A stretch of DNA of 64,000 nt, taken from Streptococcus sp. 29896 (lineage in GTDB: Bacteria > Bacillota > Bacilli > Lactobacillales > Streptococcaceae). This document shows, piece by piece, positions 40,405 to 49,378 of this stretch. Under the pieces are notes generated by a model that searched no databases, was not told where the DNA came from, and worked only from the letters and a program-made list of their open reading frames with translations. Both the position numbers and the translations under genes were made by a program. The stretch spans positions 1,364,001-1,428,000 of the forward strand of contig NZ_CP118733.1 of NCBI RefSeq assembly GCF_032594915.1, given 5' to 3'. Position 1 is the first letter of the stretch, and each line of letters begins with the position of its first letter.

Positions 40405-41055
40405 CTAGCCCTCTTCGATCTGATAGCCACGACCGACTACCGTCTTCAAGTGTAGGCTAGGAAGTTTCTTGCGAATGTTTTTGATATGGTTATCTAAAAC
40501 TCGACTATCCAATTCTGTGTACCCCCAAATCCCCATCATAAGAGCATCGCGACCGACAATCTTACCTTTACGTTTCGCCAAATAAAGGAAGACCTCATAC
40601 TCTTTTTTCGTTAGCTGAACTTCTTGTTCCCCCACATACACGAAGCCAGCCTGTTGATCGACCACAATATCCCCGATACGGATAACATCATCGACGTGTT
40701 TTGCTTTTAGAATGTTTTCAATCCTTTTCATTAGAACCAACGGTGAAAACGGCTTAGTTACAAAATCACTAATATCTTGATTAAAACTAATCAACTGCGT
40801 ATATTCATCACTTAAGGCTGTTAGAACCAAAACTGGAACCGAGGAAATCTTACGAACCTCTGTCAATAGTTCTAACCCAGTCATTGTTGGTACCATGATG
40901 TCTAAAATCAGCAAGTCAAATTCTGTTTTTTGAATCTCTTCAAGTGCCTGTCCACCATCAAACAAAGGCAGAACATCGTGATCACTCTCTCTTAAAAATT
41001 CACAAACAACCTGATTAATGACAACATCATCTTCTAATACCAAAATTTTTGCCAT
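40405..41055 (-). CDS. OmpR-family response regulator (VncR-like)
   Basis: 216 aa. Receiver with D52 (LILDIMVPTMTG) and the VTKPFSP segment, then a winged-helix output domain (GIWGYTELDSRVLDNHIKNI). The ATG at 41055 has AAGGGAG about six bases upstream; in-frame codons further up are less likely. It pairs with the next gene, the histidine kinase. No typical VncRS neighbours (Vex transporter) are here, so its target is unclear. Confidence 0.9.
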   Translation of the reverse strand: MAKILVLEDDVVINQVVCEFLRESDHDVLPLFDGGQALEEIQKTEFDLLILDIMVPTMTGLELLTEVRKISSVPVLVLTALSDEYTQLISFNQDISDFVTKPFSPLVLMKRIENILKAKHVDDVIRIGDIVVDQQAGFVYVGEQEVQLTKKEYEVFLYLAKRKGKIVGRDALMMGIWGYTELDSRVLDNHIKNIRKKLPSLHLKTVVGRGYQIEEG

Positions 41056-41823
41056 GTCTTCTCCCTTCATATTTTCCAAAATAACCAGCATTCTTTTTAG
41101 TCAGGCCTCAACCTTACCCAACTACATTCTTCCAAGACAATCGTCAAAAGTCAAATTACTTTAAACATTGCTTGATAATTGCTGTTTTGTCAGAGACAAA
41201 AAGAAAGCCCCTGCAAGAACTGTAGCTGTGCAGAGGTAACATGAAATGCGACCCCACTACACAGAACTGAGTATAAGAAACAAACTTGCATGTGGCTTAC
41301 CAAACACAATCCCTTGTTTGCTTCAACTGCACAGTTACTCCCTATCAAAACAGCATCATAAAACTGCTAAGGTGATTAGTGGAATCAAAAAAATATCCTG
41401 CAACTAAAGTAAGGTGAAATAAAAGGCAAGACTGATTCATGATATCAATCCTCCTATCCCTATTTCAAGCTCTCTAGTTCCTATTCAAACAATCTAACTG
41501 TCCCCCCGAACAGCCAACTATTACGATTTCTCAATTGCTTGGTAAAGAAAATCATTTCGAGAAAATTGCTTTCATCAGATGACTTTTAGTGTAAAATGTT
41601 CTCTTTTTCTGAGCCCCACGCTCAATTGGCGAAAAAGATTCATTTTAACACACTCATTATAAAGTTAAATTTTAAAAAAAGCAACTAATATGTTTGATTT
41701 AGTTTGATGAATCATAGCAATTTCCTCCATTTTCCTTCAATTTTAGTCGAATTTTTACAAAAAAACAGACAAAAAATACATCAAACACGGTTTTTTAGTA
41801 GAGGGTTTTGGTATCATTATATG
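41056..41823. other. Gene-free stretch upstream of the response regulator
   Basis: AT-rich, without a long ORF. It carries one minus-strand micro-ORF with a good ribosome site, a CTGT/ACAG hairpin around a C-run near 41500, and the presumed promoter region of the two-component system. Otherwise nothing recognised. Confidence 0.5.
41346..41441 (-). CDS. Possible 31-residue peptide upstream of the two-component system
   Basis: ATG with AGGAGG nine bases upstream opens a 31-codon frame, beginning MNQSCLLFHLTLVAGYFF and ending FMMLF. It is fairly hydrophobic and co-oriented with the response regulator 290 nt downstream. It could be a secreted or membrane signal peptide for the kinase, a leader, or chance. 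It does not resemble Pep27 or known competence or Rgg pheromones. Confidence 0.3.
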
Positions 41824-42066
41824 GCAAGTGTGATTGGAATAAACTTAATAATCAAAACTAGCTTGCCAGTTTTTGAATGAGCTAGTTCCTAGTTGGTTTT
41901 ATATATTTATAGACGCATTCGCGGACTATCCCCCCAAAAATATATAGCGCCAATCTTATTCAAAAGAGTTGTGAAATCCTTCCCCCAGGTATGCAACTCT
42001 CCACATCACTTGCTTGGTAAATGGTGAGGACATGTACATTCCCAGTGCATGTCCTCTCTTCTTTTT
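41824..42066 (+). ncRNA. Candidate structured small RNA upstream of ccpA (6S-like?)
   Basis: No protein gene fits, yet the plus strand has an extended -10 (TGGTATCAT, 41809-41817), a closing helix joining the ends of a 190-nt unit (GCAAGTG 41824-41830 with CACTTGC 42007-42013), and internal helices: AACTAGCT/AGCTAGTT (41856-41887), a TATATATTT/AAATATATA helix topped by CGC/GCG (about 41900-41946), GAATAA/TTATTC and AGAGTTG/CAACTCT (41965-42000). An intrinsic terminator follows. Size and the long self-pairing shape with hairpins in a central bubble recall 6S RNA, the regulator of RNA polymerase; I cannot confirm the family from sequence alone. Confidence 0.55.
42024..42066 (+). terminator. Plus-strand terminator of the small RNA
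   Basis: GAGGACATG / CATGTCCTC with extra pairs toward the loop, then TCTTCTTTTTT. The T-run exists only on the plus strand, so it must serve a plus-strand transcript starting in the gene-free stretch. Confidence 0.75.
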
Positions 42067-42082
42067 TCAGAAATATTTATAG

Positions 42083-42106
42083 AAAAAAGCACCCAATGGG
42101 TGCTTT
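42083..42106. terminator. Terminator after ccpA (possibly bidirectional)
   Basis: AAAGCACCC / GGGTGCTTT with T-runs on both strands. It ends ccpA and could back up the RNA terminator from the other side. Confidence 0.8.
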
Positions 42107-42122
42107 TCATAACTTATCAAGC

Positions 42123-43127
42123 TTATTTTGTAGATTGACGTAGTTTGATACCGTGATTCAAAATCACCTCACGATTTTCCAACTCTTCCTTATGCATAAT
42201 CTTGGTCAACATCCGCATAGCAATCGCACCGATATCATACAATGGCTGATTAATCGAAGAAAGATTTGGTCGAGTGAACTTAGTCACGAGAGAATCATCA
42301 CTCGTGATAATCTCGAAGTCATCTGGAACCTTGATACCCTTGTCTGCAATACCATTGAGCAGCCCAGCTGCAATCTCATCTTCTGCTACATAGGCAGCTG
42401 TTGCTCCTGAGTTTAGAATGCGCTCAGCCAGTGCATAGCCTTCTTCATATTTGTACTTGGATTCAAAGACAAGACCTTCATTAAATTCCAAACCATTTGC
42501 TTTTAAGCCATCTTTATAACCTGTCAAACGAACTTTTCCATTGATATCATCCACAAGCGGACCTGACACAAAGGCAATCTTTTGATTGTGTTTCGCCAAC
42601 AAATCTACTGCATCTTTGGTCGCCAAAGCATAGTCAATGTTGACACTTGGCAACTGATGCTCCAAATCAACTGTACCTGCTAGTACAATCGGTGTCCGTG
42701 AGCGTGAAAACTCTGCACGAATCTTATCTGTCAAATGGTAGCCCATAAAGATAATGCCATCCACCTGTTTAGAGAAGAGAGTATTGACAACATTGATTTC
42801 CTTCTCGTCATTCTCATCACTGTTGGCGAGGACGATATTGTATTTATACATGTCAGCAATATCATCAATCCCTTTTGCCAAGGTTGCAAAGTAGGCATTT
42901 GCGATGTTTGGAATAACGACGCCAACTGTTGTTGTTTTCTTACTTGCCAACCCCCGTGCAACAGCGTTAGGACGGTAATCCAAACGATCAATAACTTCCA
43001 ATACCTTCTTACGAGTATTTTCTTTCACATTTTTATTTCCGTTGACCACGCGACTGACAGTGGCCATTGAGACACCTGCTTCTCGGGCGACGTCGTAAAT
43101 CGTTACTGTATCATCTGTATTCAGCAT
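42123..43127 (-). CDS. ccpA: Catabolite control protein A
   Basis: 334 aa LacI/GalR-family global regulator. The DNA-binding domain reads VTIYDVAREAGVSMATVSRV with hinge NAVARGLASKKT, and the core starts TVGVVIPNIANAYFA. With HPr-Ser-P it binds cre sites and controls carbon metabolism and virulence. The ATG at 43127 has AAAGGA seven bases upstream; the ATG two codons earlier is too close to that site. It is divergent from pepQ, the usual ccpA neighbour in many lactic acid bacteria. Confidence 0.95.
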   Translation of the reverse strand: MLNTDDTVTIYDVAREAGVSMATVSRVVNGNKNVKENTRKKVLEVIDRLDYRPNAVARGLASKKTTTVGVVIPNIANAYFATLAKGIDDIADMYKYNIVLANSDENDEKEINVVNTLFSKQVDGIIFMGYHLTDKIRAEFSRSRTPIVLAGTVDLEHQLPSVNIDYALATKDAVDLLAKHNQKIAFVSGPLVDDINGKVRLTGYKDGLKANGLEFNEGLVFESKYKYEEGYALAERILNSGATAAYVAEDEIAAGLLNGIADKGIKVPDDFEIITSDDSLVTKFTRPNLSSINQPLYDIGAIAMRMLTKIMHKEELENREVILNHGIKLRQSTK

Positions 43128-43293
43128 ACGCATATCCTTTCAAATTTAATATATTGTATGAAAATTACGCTTTCACTCGTTAATAGTTTATCATTTTTTG
43201 AAACCACTTTCAAGTGAAAAATTCAACTTTTTCTTTTCCCCTTGCATTTTTTTTCATTTTTTGGAAAAATAGAGGTATAGAAAGAGGTGGACT

Positions 43294-44379
43294 ATGTCTA
43301 AAATCAACCGTATCAAGACTTATTTAGAAGAAAATCAAATGGATTTGGCCATTTTTTCTGACCCAGTCAGCATTTATTATCTCACTGGTTTTCACAGTGA
43401 TCCCCATGAGCGCCACATGATGCTCTTTGTCATGCCCGATGCTGAGTCTCTGCTCTTCCTTCCTGCCCTCGATATGGAACGGGCTGTAGCTACTGTTGAC
43501 TTTCCAGTGGCTGGCTACATGGATTCTGAAAATCCTTGGCAAATCATCAAGAGTAAATTGCCTCAAAAAGCCTTTCTGAAAATCGGGGCAGAGTTTGACA
43601 ATCTCAACTTGACTCGCTACCATGGTTTGCAGTCTATTTTCAACCAAACCTTCACAGATTTGACGCCGTTTATCAATACCATGAAATTAATCAAATCCCG
43701 AGATGAGATTGAAAAGATGTTGGTAGCAGGCGCATTTGCTGACAAGGCCATGCAGGTTGGTTTTGACAATATTTCCCTAAATGTGACAGAAGCAGACATC
43801 ATTGCTCAGATTGAGTTTGAGATGAAAAAGCAGGGCATTTCCAAGATGAGTTTTGATACCATGGTCTTGACAGGTAACAATGCTGCAAACCCTCACGGTA
43901 TCCCCGGAACAAACAAAATCGAGAATAACGCTCTGCTATTATTCGATCTAGGCGTCGAAACCTTGGGCTACACGTCCGATATGACACGGACTGTCGCTGT
44001 CGGAAAACCAGATCAGTTTAAGAAAGATATTTACAATCTGACCCTGGAGGCTCACATGGCTGCTGTCAATATGATCAAGCCTGGTGTGACGGCTGGCGAG
44101 ATTGACTATGCTGCTCGATCTGTGATTGAAAAAGCGGGCTATGGACAATATTTTAACCACCGTCTGGGGCATGGTTTGGGGATGAGCGTCCACGAGTTTC
44201 CATCCATCATGGAAGGTAATGACCTGGTCATTGAGGAAGGTATGTGCTTCTCTGTTGAGCCTGGCATCTACATTCCTGGTAAGGTCGGTGTCCGGATTGA
44301 AGACTGTGGTTATGTAACCAAGAATGGCTTTGAAGTCTTTACAAAGACACCGAAAGAACTTTTGTATTTTGAAGCTTAA
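43294..44379 (+). CDS. pepQ: Xaa-Pro dipeptidase
   Basis: 361 aa M24 metallopeptidase that cleaves Xaa-Pro dipeptides in the cytoplasm. Metal ligands are visible in LLFDLGVETLGYTSDMTRT (two Asp), HRLGHGLGMSVHE (His), SVEPGIYIPG (Glu) and VGVRIEDCGY (Glu). Start has AGAGGTGG upstream. It is divergent from ccpA across a 166-bp shared regulatory region and is followed by its own terminator. Confidence 0.95.
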   Translation: MSKINRIKTYLEENQMDLAIFSDPVSIYYLTGFHSDPHERHMMLFVMPDAESLLFLPALDMERAVATVDFPVAGYMDSENPWQIIKSKLPQKAFLKIGAEFDNLNLTRYHGLQSIFNQTFTDLTPFINTMKLIKSRDEIEKMLVAGAFADKAMQVGFDNISLNVTEADIIAQIEFEMKKQGISKMSFDTMVLTGNNAANPHGIPGTNKIENNALLLFDLGVETLGYTSDMTRTVAVGKPDQFKKDIYNLTLEAHMAAVNMIKPGVTAGEIDYAARSVIEKAGYGQYFNHRLGHGLGMSVHEFPSIMEGNDLVIEEGMCFSVEPGIYIPGKVGVRIEDCGYVTKNGFEVFTKTPKELLYFEA

Positions 44380-44406
44380 AAAACAGTCCTTTGCGGACTG
44401 TTTTTG
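44380..44406 (+). terminator. Terminator after pepQ
   Basis: AAAACAGTCC / GGACTGTTTT with a 5-base loop and T-run directly after the stop codon. Confidence 0.85.
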
Positions 44407-44480
44407 TATAAGTATGAAACCAAAGAATCAAATCCTTCACTGCAAATTTGGATTATTTAAGACCGAAATTCAGAATTTAG

Positions 44481-44518
44481 TATAAAACAACCTCCTACTC
44501 ATTTGTAGGAGGTTGTTG
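44481..44518 (-). terminator. Terminator after serine-rich adhesin 2
   Basis: AACAACCTCCTAC / GTAGGAGGTTGTT, 13-bp stem with a T-rich end on the minus strand. Confidence 0.85.
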
Positions 44519-44522
44519 TTTT

Positions 44523-47500
44523 TTAAATATCACTACCGTTTTTTCTGCGACGCTTGTACAAACCACCTAAGAGGAGACTTGCTCCAAGCAACCCAGCCCA
44601 GGCTGATGATTCTTCACCCGTGCTTGGCAAAGCTTGTTTACCACGAGGTCCCTCTGAATGGCGAGACGGAGTTGATTCTGAGACTGATTCACTTACTGAC
44701 TCTGAGATGGATTCAGACACTGACTCAGAAACGGATTCTGAGACTGATTCGGAAATTGACTCTGAAACTGATTCTGAGATTGATTCTGAGACTGACTCTG
44801 AAACTGATTCTGAGATGGATTCAGAAATCGACTCGCTGACTGACTCGGATACTGACTCAGAAACTGATTCTGAGACTGACTCGGATACGGATTCTGAGAT
44901 GGACTCTGAGATTGACTCGGATACGGATTCTGAAACTGATTCACTTACTGACTCTGAGATGGACTCTGAGACTGATTCGGAAATTGACTCAGAGACGGAT
45001 TCAGATACTGATTCGCTGACTGATTCTGAGATGGATTCAGATACTGATTCGCTGACTGATTCTGAGATAGATTCAGGCACTGATTCTGAGATAGATTCTG
45101 ACACCGACTCGGAAATTGATTCTGAAACTGATTCACTTACTGACTCAGAAATGGACTCAGAAACTGATTCTGAGATGGATTCAGAAACTGACTCGGAAAT
45201 TGACTCAGACACTGATTCTGAGATAGATTCAGACACCGACTCGGAAATTGATTCTGAAACTGATTCACTTACTGACTCAGAAATGGACTCTGAGACTGAT
45301 TCTGAAACTGACTCAGAAATGGACTCTGAGACTGATTCTGAAACTGACTCAGAAATGGACTCTGAGACTGATTCTGAAACTGACTCAGAAATGGACTCTG
45401 AAACTGATTCTGAAACTGATTCTGAGATAGACTCAGACACTGACTCTGAAATCGATTCTGAAATAGACTCGGATACGGATTCTGAAATGGATTCAGATAC
45501 TGACTCGGATACGGATTCGGAAATTGACTCTGAAACTGATTCTGATACTGATTCTGAAATGGACTCTGAGACTGACTCAGAGACTGATTCTGAGATTGAT
45601 TCTGAGATTGATTCAGACACCGACTCGGAAATTGACTCAGAAACTGATTCTGAGATAGATTCAGACACCGACTCGGAAATTGATTCTGAAACTGATTCAC
45701 TTACTGACTCAGAAATGGACTCAGAAACTGATTCTGAAACTGATTCTGAAATAGACTCAGAAACTGATTCTGAGATAGATTCAGACACCGACTCGGAAAT
45801 TGATTCTGAAACTGATTCACTTACTGACTCAGAAATGGACTCAGAAACTGATTCTGAGATGGATTCTGAAATGGACTCGGATACGGATTCTGAAATCGAT
45901 TCTGAAATAGACTCAGACACTGATTCTGAGATAGATTCAGACACCGACTCGGAAACTGATTCACTTACTGACTCAGAAATGGACTCAGAAATGGACTCAG
46001 AAACTGATTCTGAAATCGATTCTGAAATAGACTCAGAAACTGATTCTGAGATAGATTCAGACACCGACTCGGAAATTGATTCACTTACTGACTCAGAAAT
46101 GGACTCAGAAATGGACTCAGAAACTGATTCTGAGATGGATTCTGAAATGGACTCGGATACGGATTCTGAGACTGACTCTGAGATGGACTCAGAAACTGAT
46201 TCTGAAACTGACTCTGAAATTGATTCTGAAACTGACTCTGAAATTGATTCTGAAACTGACTCTGAAACTGATTCTGAGATGGATTCTGAAACTGACTCGG
46301 AAATTGACTCAGACACTGATTCTGAGATAGATTCAGACACTGATTCTGAAATCGATTCTGAGACTGACTCTGAGATGGATTCAGACACTGACTCGGAAAT
46401 GGATTCTGAAACTGATTCGGAAATTGATTCTGATACTGACTCTGAGATTGACTCGGATACGGATTCTGAAACTGATTCGGAAATTGATTCTGATACTGAC
46501 TCTGAGACTGATTCTGAGATTGACTCTGAAACTGATTCAGAGATTGATTCAGAAATGGATTCTGAGACGGACTCAGAAACGGATTCGCTGACTGACTCTG
46601 AGACTGATTCTGAGATTGATTCAGACACTGACTCGGAAATTGACTCAGACACTGATTCTGAGATAGATTCAGACACTGACTCGGAAATTGACTCAGAAAC
46701 TGATTCTGAGATAGATTCAGACACCGACTCGGAAATTGATTCTGAAACTGATTCACTTACTGACTCAGAAATGGACTCAGAAACTGATTCTGAAACTGAT
46801 TCGGAGATAGATTCTGACACTGACTCTGAAATCGATTCTGAAACTGATTCACTTACTGACTCAGAAATGGACTCAGAAACTGATTCGCTGACGGATTCTG
46901 AGACGGATTCTGAAATGGACTCGGACACTGACTCTGAGACTGATTCTGAGATTGATTCAGACACTGATTCTGAAACTGATTCCGAGACCGACTCAGAGAT
47001 GGATTCAGAAACTGATTCTGAAAGCGATTCTGAGACTGACTCAGAGATGGATTCAGAAATTGACTCTGAAACTGATTCTGAGATGGATTCAGACACTGAC
47101 TCGGACACGGATTCTGAAACTGACTCGCTAATTGAGGTTGAAATTGATTCCGATACGGATTCTGAAGTTGATTCGCTGATTGAAGTAGAGATGGACTCAG
47201 AGATTGATACGCTTACTGACTCTGATACGGATTCTGAAAGCGACTCTGAGTTGGAAAGAGACTCCGATTTACTAGCTGACTCTGAGTTGGAAAGGGATTC
47301 TGATTTACTAGCTGACTCAGAATTGGAAAGCGACTCCGATTTGCTGGCTGATTCTGAGTTGGAAAGGGATTCAGAAGAAGAAAGCGACTCTGAGTTACTG
47401 ATTGATTCAGATAAGGATGTTTTGTTCAAACCATCCGCAATAGCGAAGTTGGCGAACACAGAGTTTTCAGTTGTCCAAATAGAACCTGTGGTATTAGCAC

Positions 47501-49127
47501 TATTGGCATAGATCGAAGTAATGTGGATATTATCTGTCGCACCTACATCAACGGTTGATTTGATGAGAACTAAAAGCGGAGAAGAGGTCAACCCCTTTGT
47601 TTGGATCTTGATGGATTTCCCATCCGCCGCATAAGTCACATTGACTGAGCTGGTCACATCTTTATAGACACTAAAATCACCCTCCATACTGTCAATGAAA
47701 CCACCTACTGGGACACTATAAACAATCACTTCTGAATTCTGAGGAGTATAGGTAACTGATGATGTATCTGTTTGTACCGTCAAGGTGTCATACAAACGAT
47801 AATTGGTATTCATACCATTTTCATTCAAATAAACAACTTGTTCATAAGTCCCTTCATTACGGTTGATATTGGTGAAGAAACTTCTGATAGAGTACATTCC
47901 GTTGTTTGAAGCTGGATCAGCATAAGCAACGTTTTGTGATTTGGAAATACTTTTACCATCAACTGTAACGGTAAAAGTTTGATTACCTTCGTTTTGAACC
48001 GTTCGTTGGTCAACAAATACAGACAACTCGATCTCACCAGAAATATCTGAATTATTGGTCACATAGTCTGTCAATGTATAGGTAATCGTACGACTTGCAT
48101 AATCCCAACTACCTTTTGCAATGGCATTGCCACCAACAATGATATCTGGAATAATAGCCTCATCTACAACACCGTTCCCAGACGTGTTCAAGGTTTCAGA
48201 AAGGACAATTTTGAAAGTATCTCCTGCTTTAGCTGTGCTATCAATCGTAAATTTGATGACAGAAAACATATCGCCACCATTTTGTCCCATCGGCTCAATC
48301 GTAGTGTCAGGAACATTCAATTGAATATCCACAGTTGACAAGACCGAACTGGAAGCCAAAACACGGAAACCAGAACCTTCTACTACTTTTAGTGTCGTTA
48401 ACTGGTTTAAACGCCCCGTCAAATTAATGGCAGATTGTGCTGATGAAGTGGCGAGGCTAGTGACTTGATCTTGGGTCAAGCTGTCATCTGCCAAGGCGGC
48501 TTCTGCTTGAACTAAGGCTGCTTTTGCATTTTCCAAAGCTGTCAAGTATTTGGCATACTTTGCAGTGGTTGTGTCAACATTTTCTGGGAGAGATTTCGCC
48601 AAGGCATCCTTTAGAGATGCGATAGCTTGCTCCAGCAAACTCTTGTCAACTTTCTTTGTCTCCTGCTCTTCTTCCACTACTTCTTTGGTCTCAGTTGTTT
48701 CTGATTGACTTGTTTCTGAGGTCAAAGCTGACGCTTCTGAGGCGATCGTTTCAGACGAAGCTGTTACCGATTCACTACTGACTGTTTCTTCAACCGGAAC
48801 CGTTGTTTCCATAACAACTGTATCGGTTGTTCCCAATACAGAATCCGTAGCAATCTCAGATGCTTGAACAGTTTCCTCAGCCTGAATTGTTTCACCTAAA
48901 GCAATTCCTCCGCCCAATACTGTACCTGCAGCAATCACACCACGCATCATTTTGGCAGTATTTACCACACCAGTATTGATGGTTGCTGGATCAAGTTCGC
49001 CAGCTGAACGGTTCAATTTGATGAAGCCAATCTGCGTCATCACAGTACGGACCCAATGCTTACCCGATTTATGCATTTTGACGCGAGATATTCGACTTGT
49101 TTCACTATAGTTATTTGATTTCTTCAT
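44523..49127 (-). CDS. Serine-rich-repeat adhesin 2 (LPSTG anchored)
   Basis: 1,534 aa. KMHKSGKHW at residues 17-25 matches the KxYKxGKxW accessory-Sec signal motif (His for Tyr), with a hydrophobic core near residues 62-80. A helical Ala/Glu-rich part, then a beta-rich binding region (about 240-560) parallel adhesin 1 motif by motif: [58 protein letters not shown]. The repeat tract (about 569-1484) begins with [16 protein letters not shown] units and then becomes SESVSESIS repeats. LPSTG at 1500-1504, a membrane helix and a basic tail anchor it to the wall. It is likely glycosylated and exported by SecA2; those genes are not in the window. Confidence 0.92.
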   Translation of the reverse strand: MKKSNNYSETSRISRVKMHKSGKHWVRTVMTQIGFIKLNRSAGELDPATINTGVVNTAKMMRGVIAAGTVLGGGIALGETIQAEETVQASEIATDSVLGTTDTVVMETTVPVEETVSSESVTASSETIASEASALTSETSQSETTETKEVVEEEQETKKVDKSLLEQAIASLKDALAKSLPENVDTTTAKYAKYLTALENAKAALVQAEAALADDSLTQDQVTSLATSSAQSAINLTGRLNQLTTLKVVEGSGFRVLASSSVLSTVDIQLNVPDTTIEPMGQNGGDMFSVIKFTIDSTAKAGDTFKIVLSETLNTSGNGVVDEAIIPDIIVGGNAIAKGSWDYASRTITYTLTDYVTNNSDISGEIELSVFVDQRTVQNEGNQTFTVTVDGKSISKSQNVAYADPASNNGMYSIRSFFTNINRNEGTYEQVVYLNENGMNTNYRLYDTLTVQTDTSSVTYTPQNSEVIVYSVPVGGFIDSMEGDFSVYKDVTSSVNVTYAADGKSIKIQTKGLTSSPLLVLIKSTVDVGATDNIHITSIYANSANTTGSIWTTENSVFANFAIADGLNKTSLSESISNSESLSSSESLSNSESASKSESLSNSESASKSESLSNSESASKSESLSNSESLSESVSESVSVSISESISTSISESTSESVSESISTSISESVSESVSESVSESISESVSESISESISESVSESLSESVSESISESVSESVSESVSESISESVSESVSESISESVSESVSESVSESISESVSESVSESISESVSESISESVSESVSESISESVSESVSESISESVSESISESVSESISESVSESISESVSESISESVSESISESVSESVSESVSESVSESISESISESVSESISESVSESVSESISESVSESVSESISESVSESISESVSESISESVSESISESVSESISESVSESISESVSESISESVSESISESVSESVSESISESVSESISESVSESVSESISESVSESVSESISESISESVSESISESISESVSESISESVSESISESVSESISESISESVSESISESISESVSESVSESVSESISESVSESISESISESVSESISESISESVSESISESVSESVSESISESVSESISESVSESISESVSESVSESISESVSESVSESISESVSESISESVSESISESVSESISESISESVSESVSESISESVSESVSESISESVSESVSESISESVSESISESISESVSESISESVSESVSESISESVSESVSESISESVSESVSESISESVSESVSESISESVSESVSESISESVSESISESVSESISESVSESISESVSESISESVSESVSESISESVSESISESVPESISESVSESVSESISESVSESVSESVSESISESVSESISESVSESVSESVSESISESISESVSESVSESVSESVSESVSESISESISESVSESVSESISESVSESISESVSESVSESVSESISESVSESVSESTPSRHSEGPRGKQALPSTGEESSAWAGLLGASLLLGGLYKRRRKNGSDI
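44675..47425 (-). repeat. Ser-Glu-Ser repeat tract of adhesin 2
   Basis: About 2.75 kb of short units closely related at DNA level to those of adhesin 1, in the same orientation. The two tracts are direct repeats about 7.5 kb apart. Confidence 0.9.
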
Positions 49128-49285
49128 TTTACCCTCATATCTATTGTTAGACTCTCATCAAATTCCAACTGCACAGCAGCAAACCGCTTCCCCCAAAACA
49201 ATTCAACACAAAGCATGAAAGTCTATAAAATTATTTTCTGTTTTATTTCATTATTTTTTCATTCGTTTTTCATATTTTGCAAACA

Positions 49286-49326
49286 AAATAGCTTCAACAC
49301 CAGAATGTTTTCTAGTGTTGAAGCAT
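49286..49326 (-). terminator. Terminator after MucBP-type adhesin
   Basis: GCTTCAACAC / GTGTTGAAGC perfect 10-bp stem followed by a T-rich stretch on the minus strand. Confidence 0.75.
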
Positions 49327-49378
49327 ACAAAACTAATTTAGAACTGGTTCATTCTAATCAGATCAATGCTTAATCTGT

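Noticed and set aside
41824-42066. tracrRNA, tmRNA or RNase P RNA as identity of the structured RNA
   Set aside because: No anti-repeat or cas genes, no tag-peptide frame, too short for RNase P RNA and none of the conserved cores seen.
43160-43180. cre-like site between ccpA and pepQ
   Set aside because: Only the right half (CGCTTTCA) fits; the left half does not, so I did not annotate it.
44554-47511. 985-codon plus-strand open frame antisense to adhesin 2
   Set aside because: Same cause as for adhesin 1; the frame ends where the repeat tract ends.
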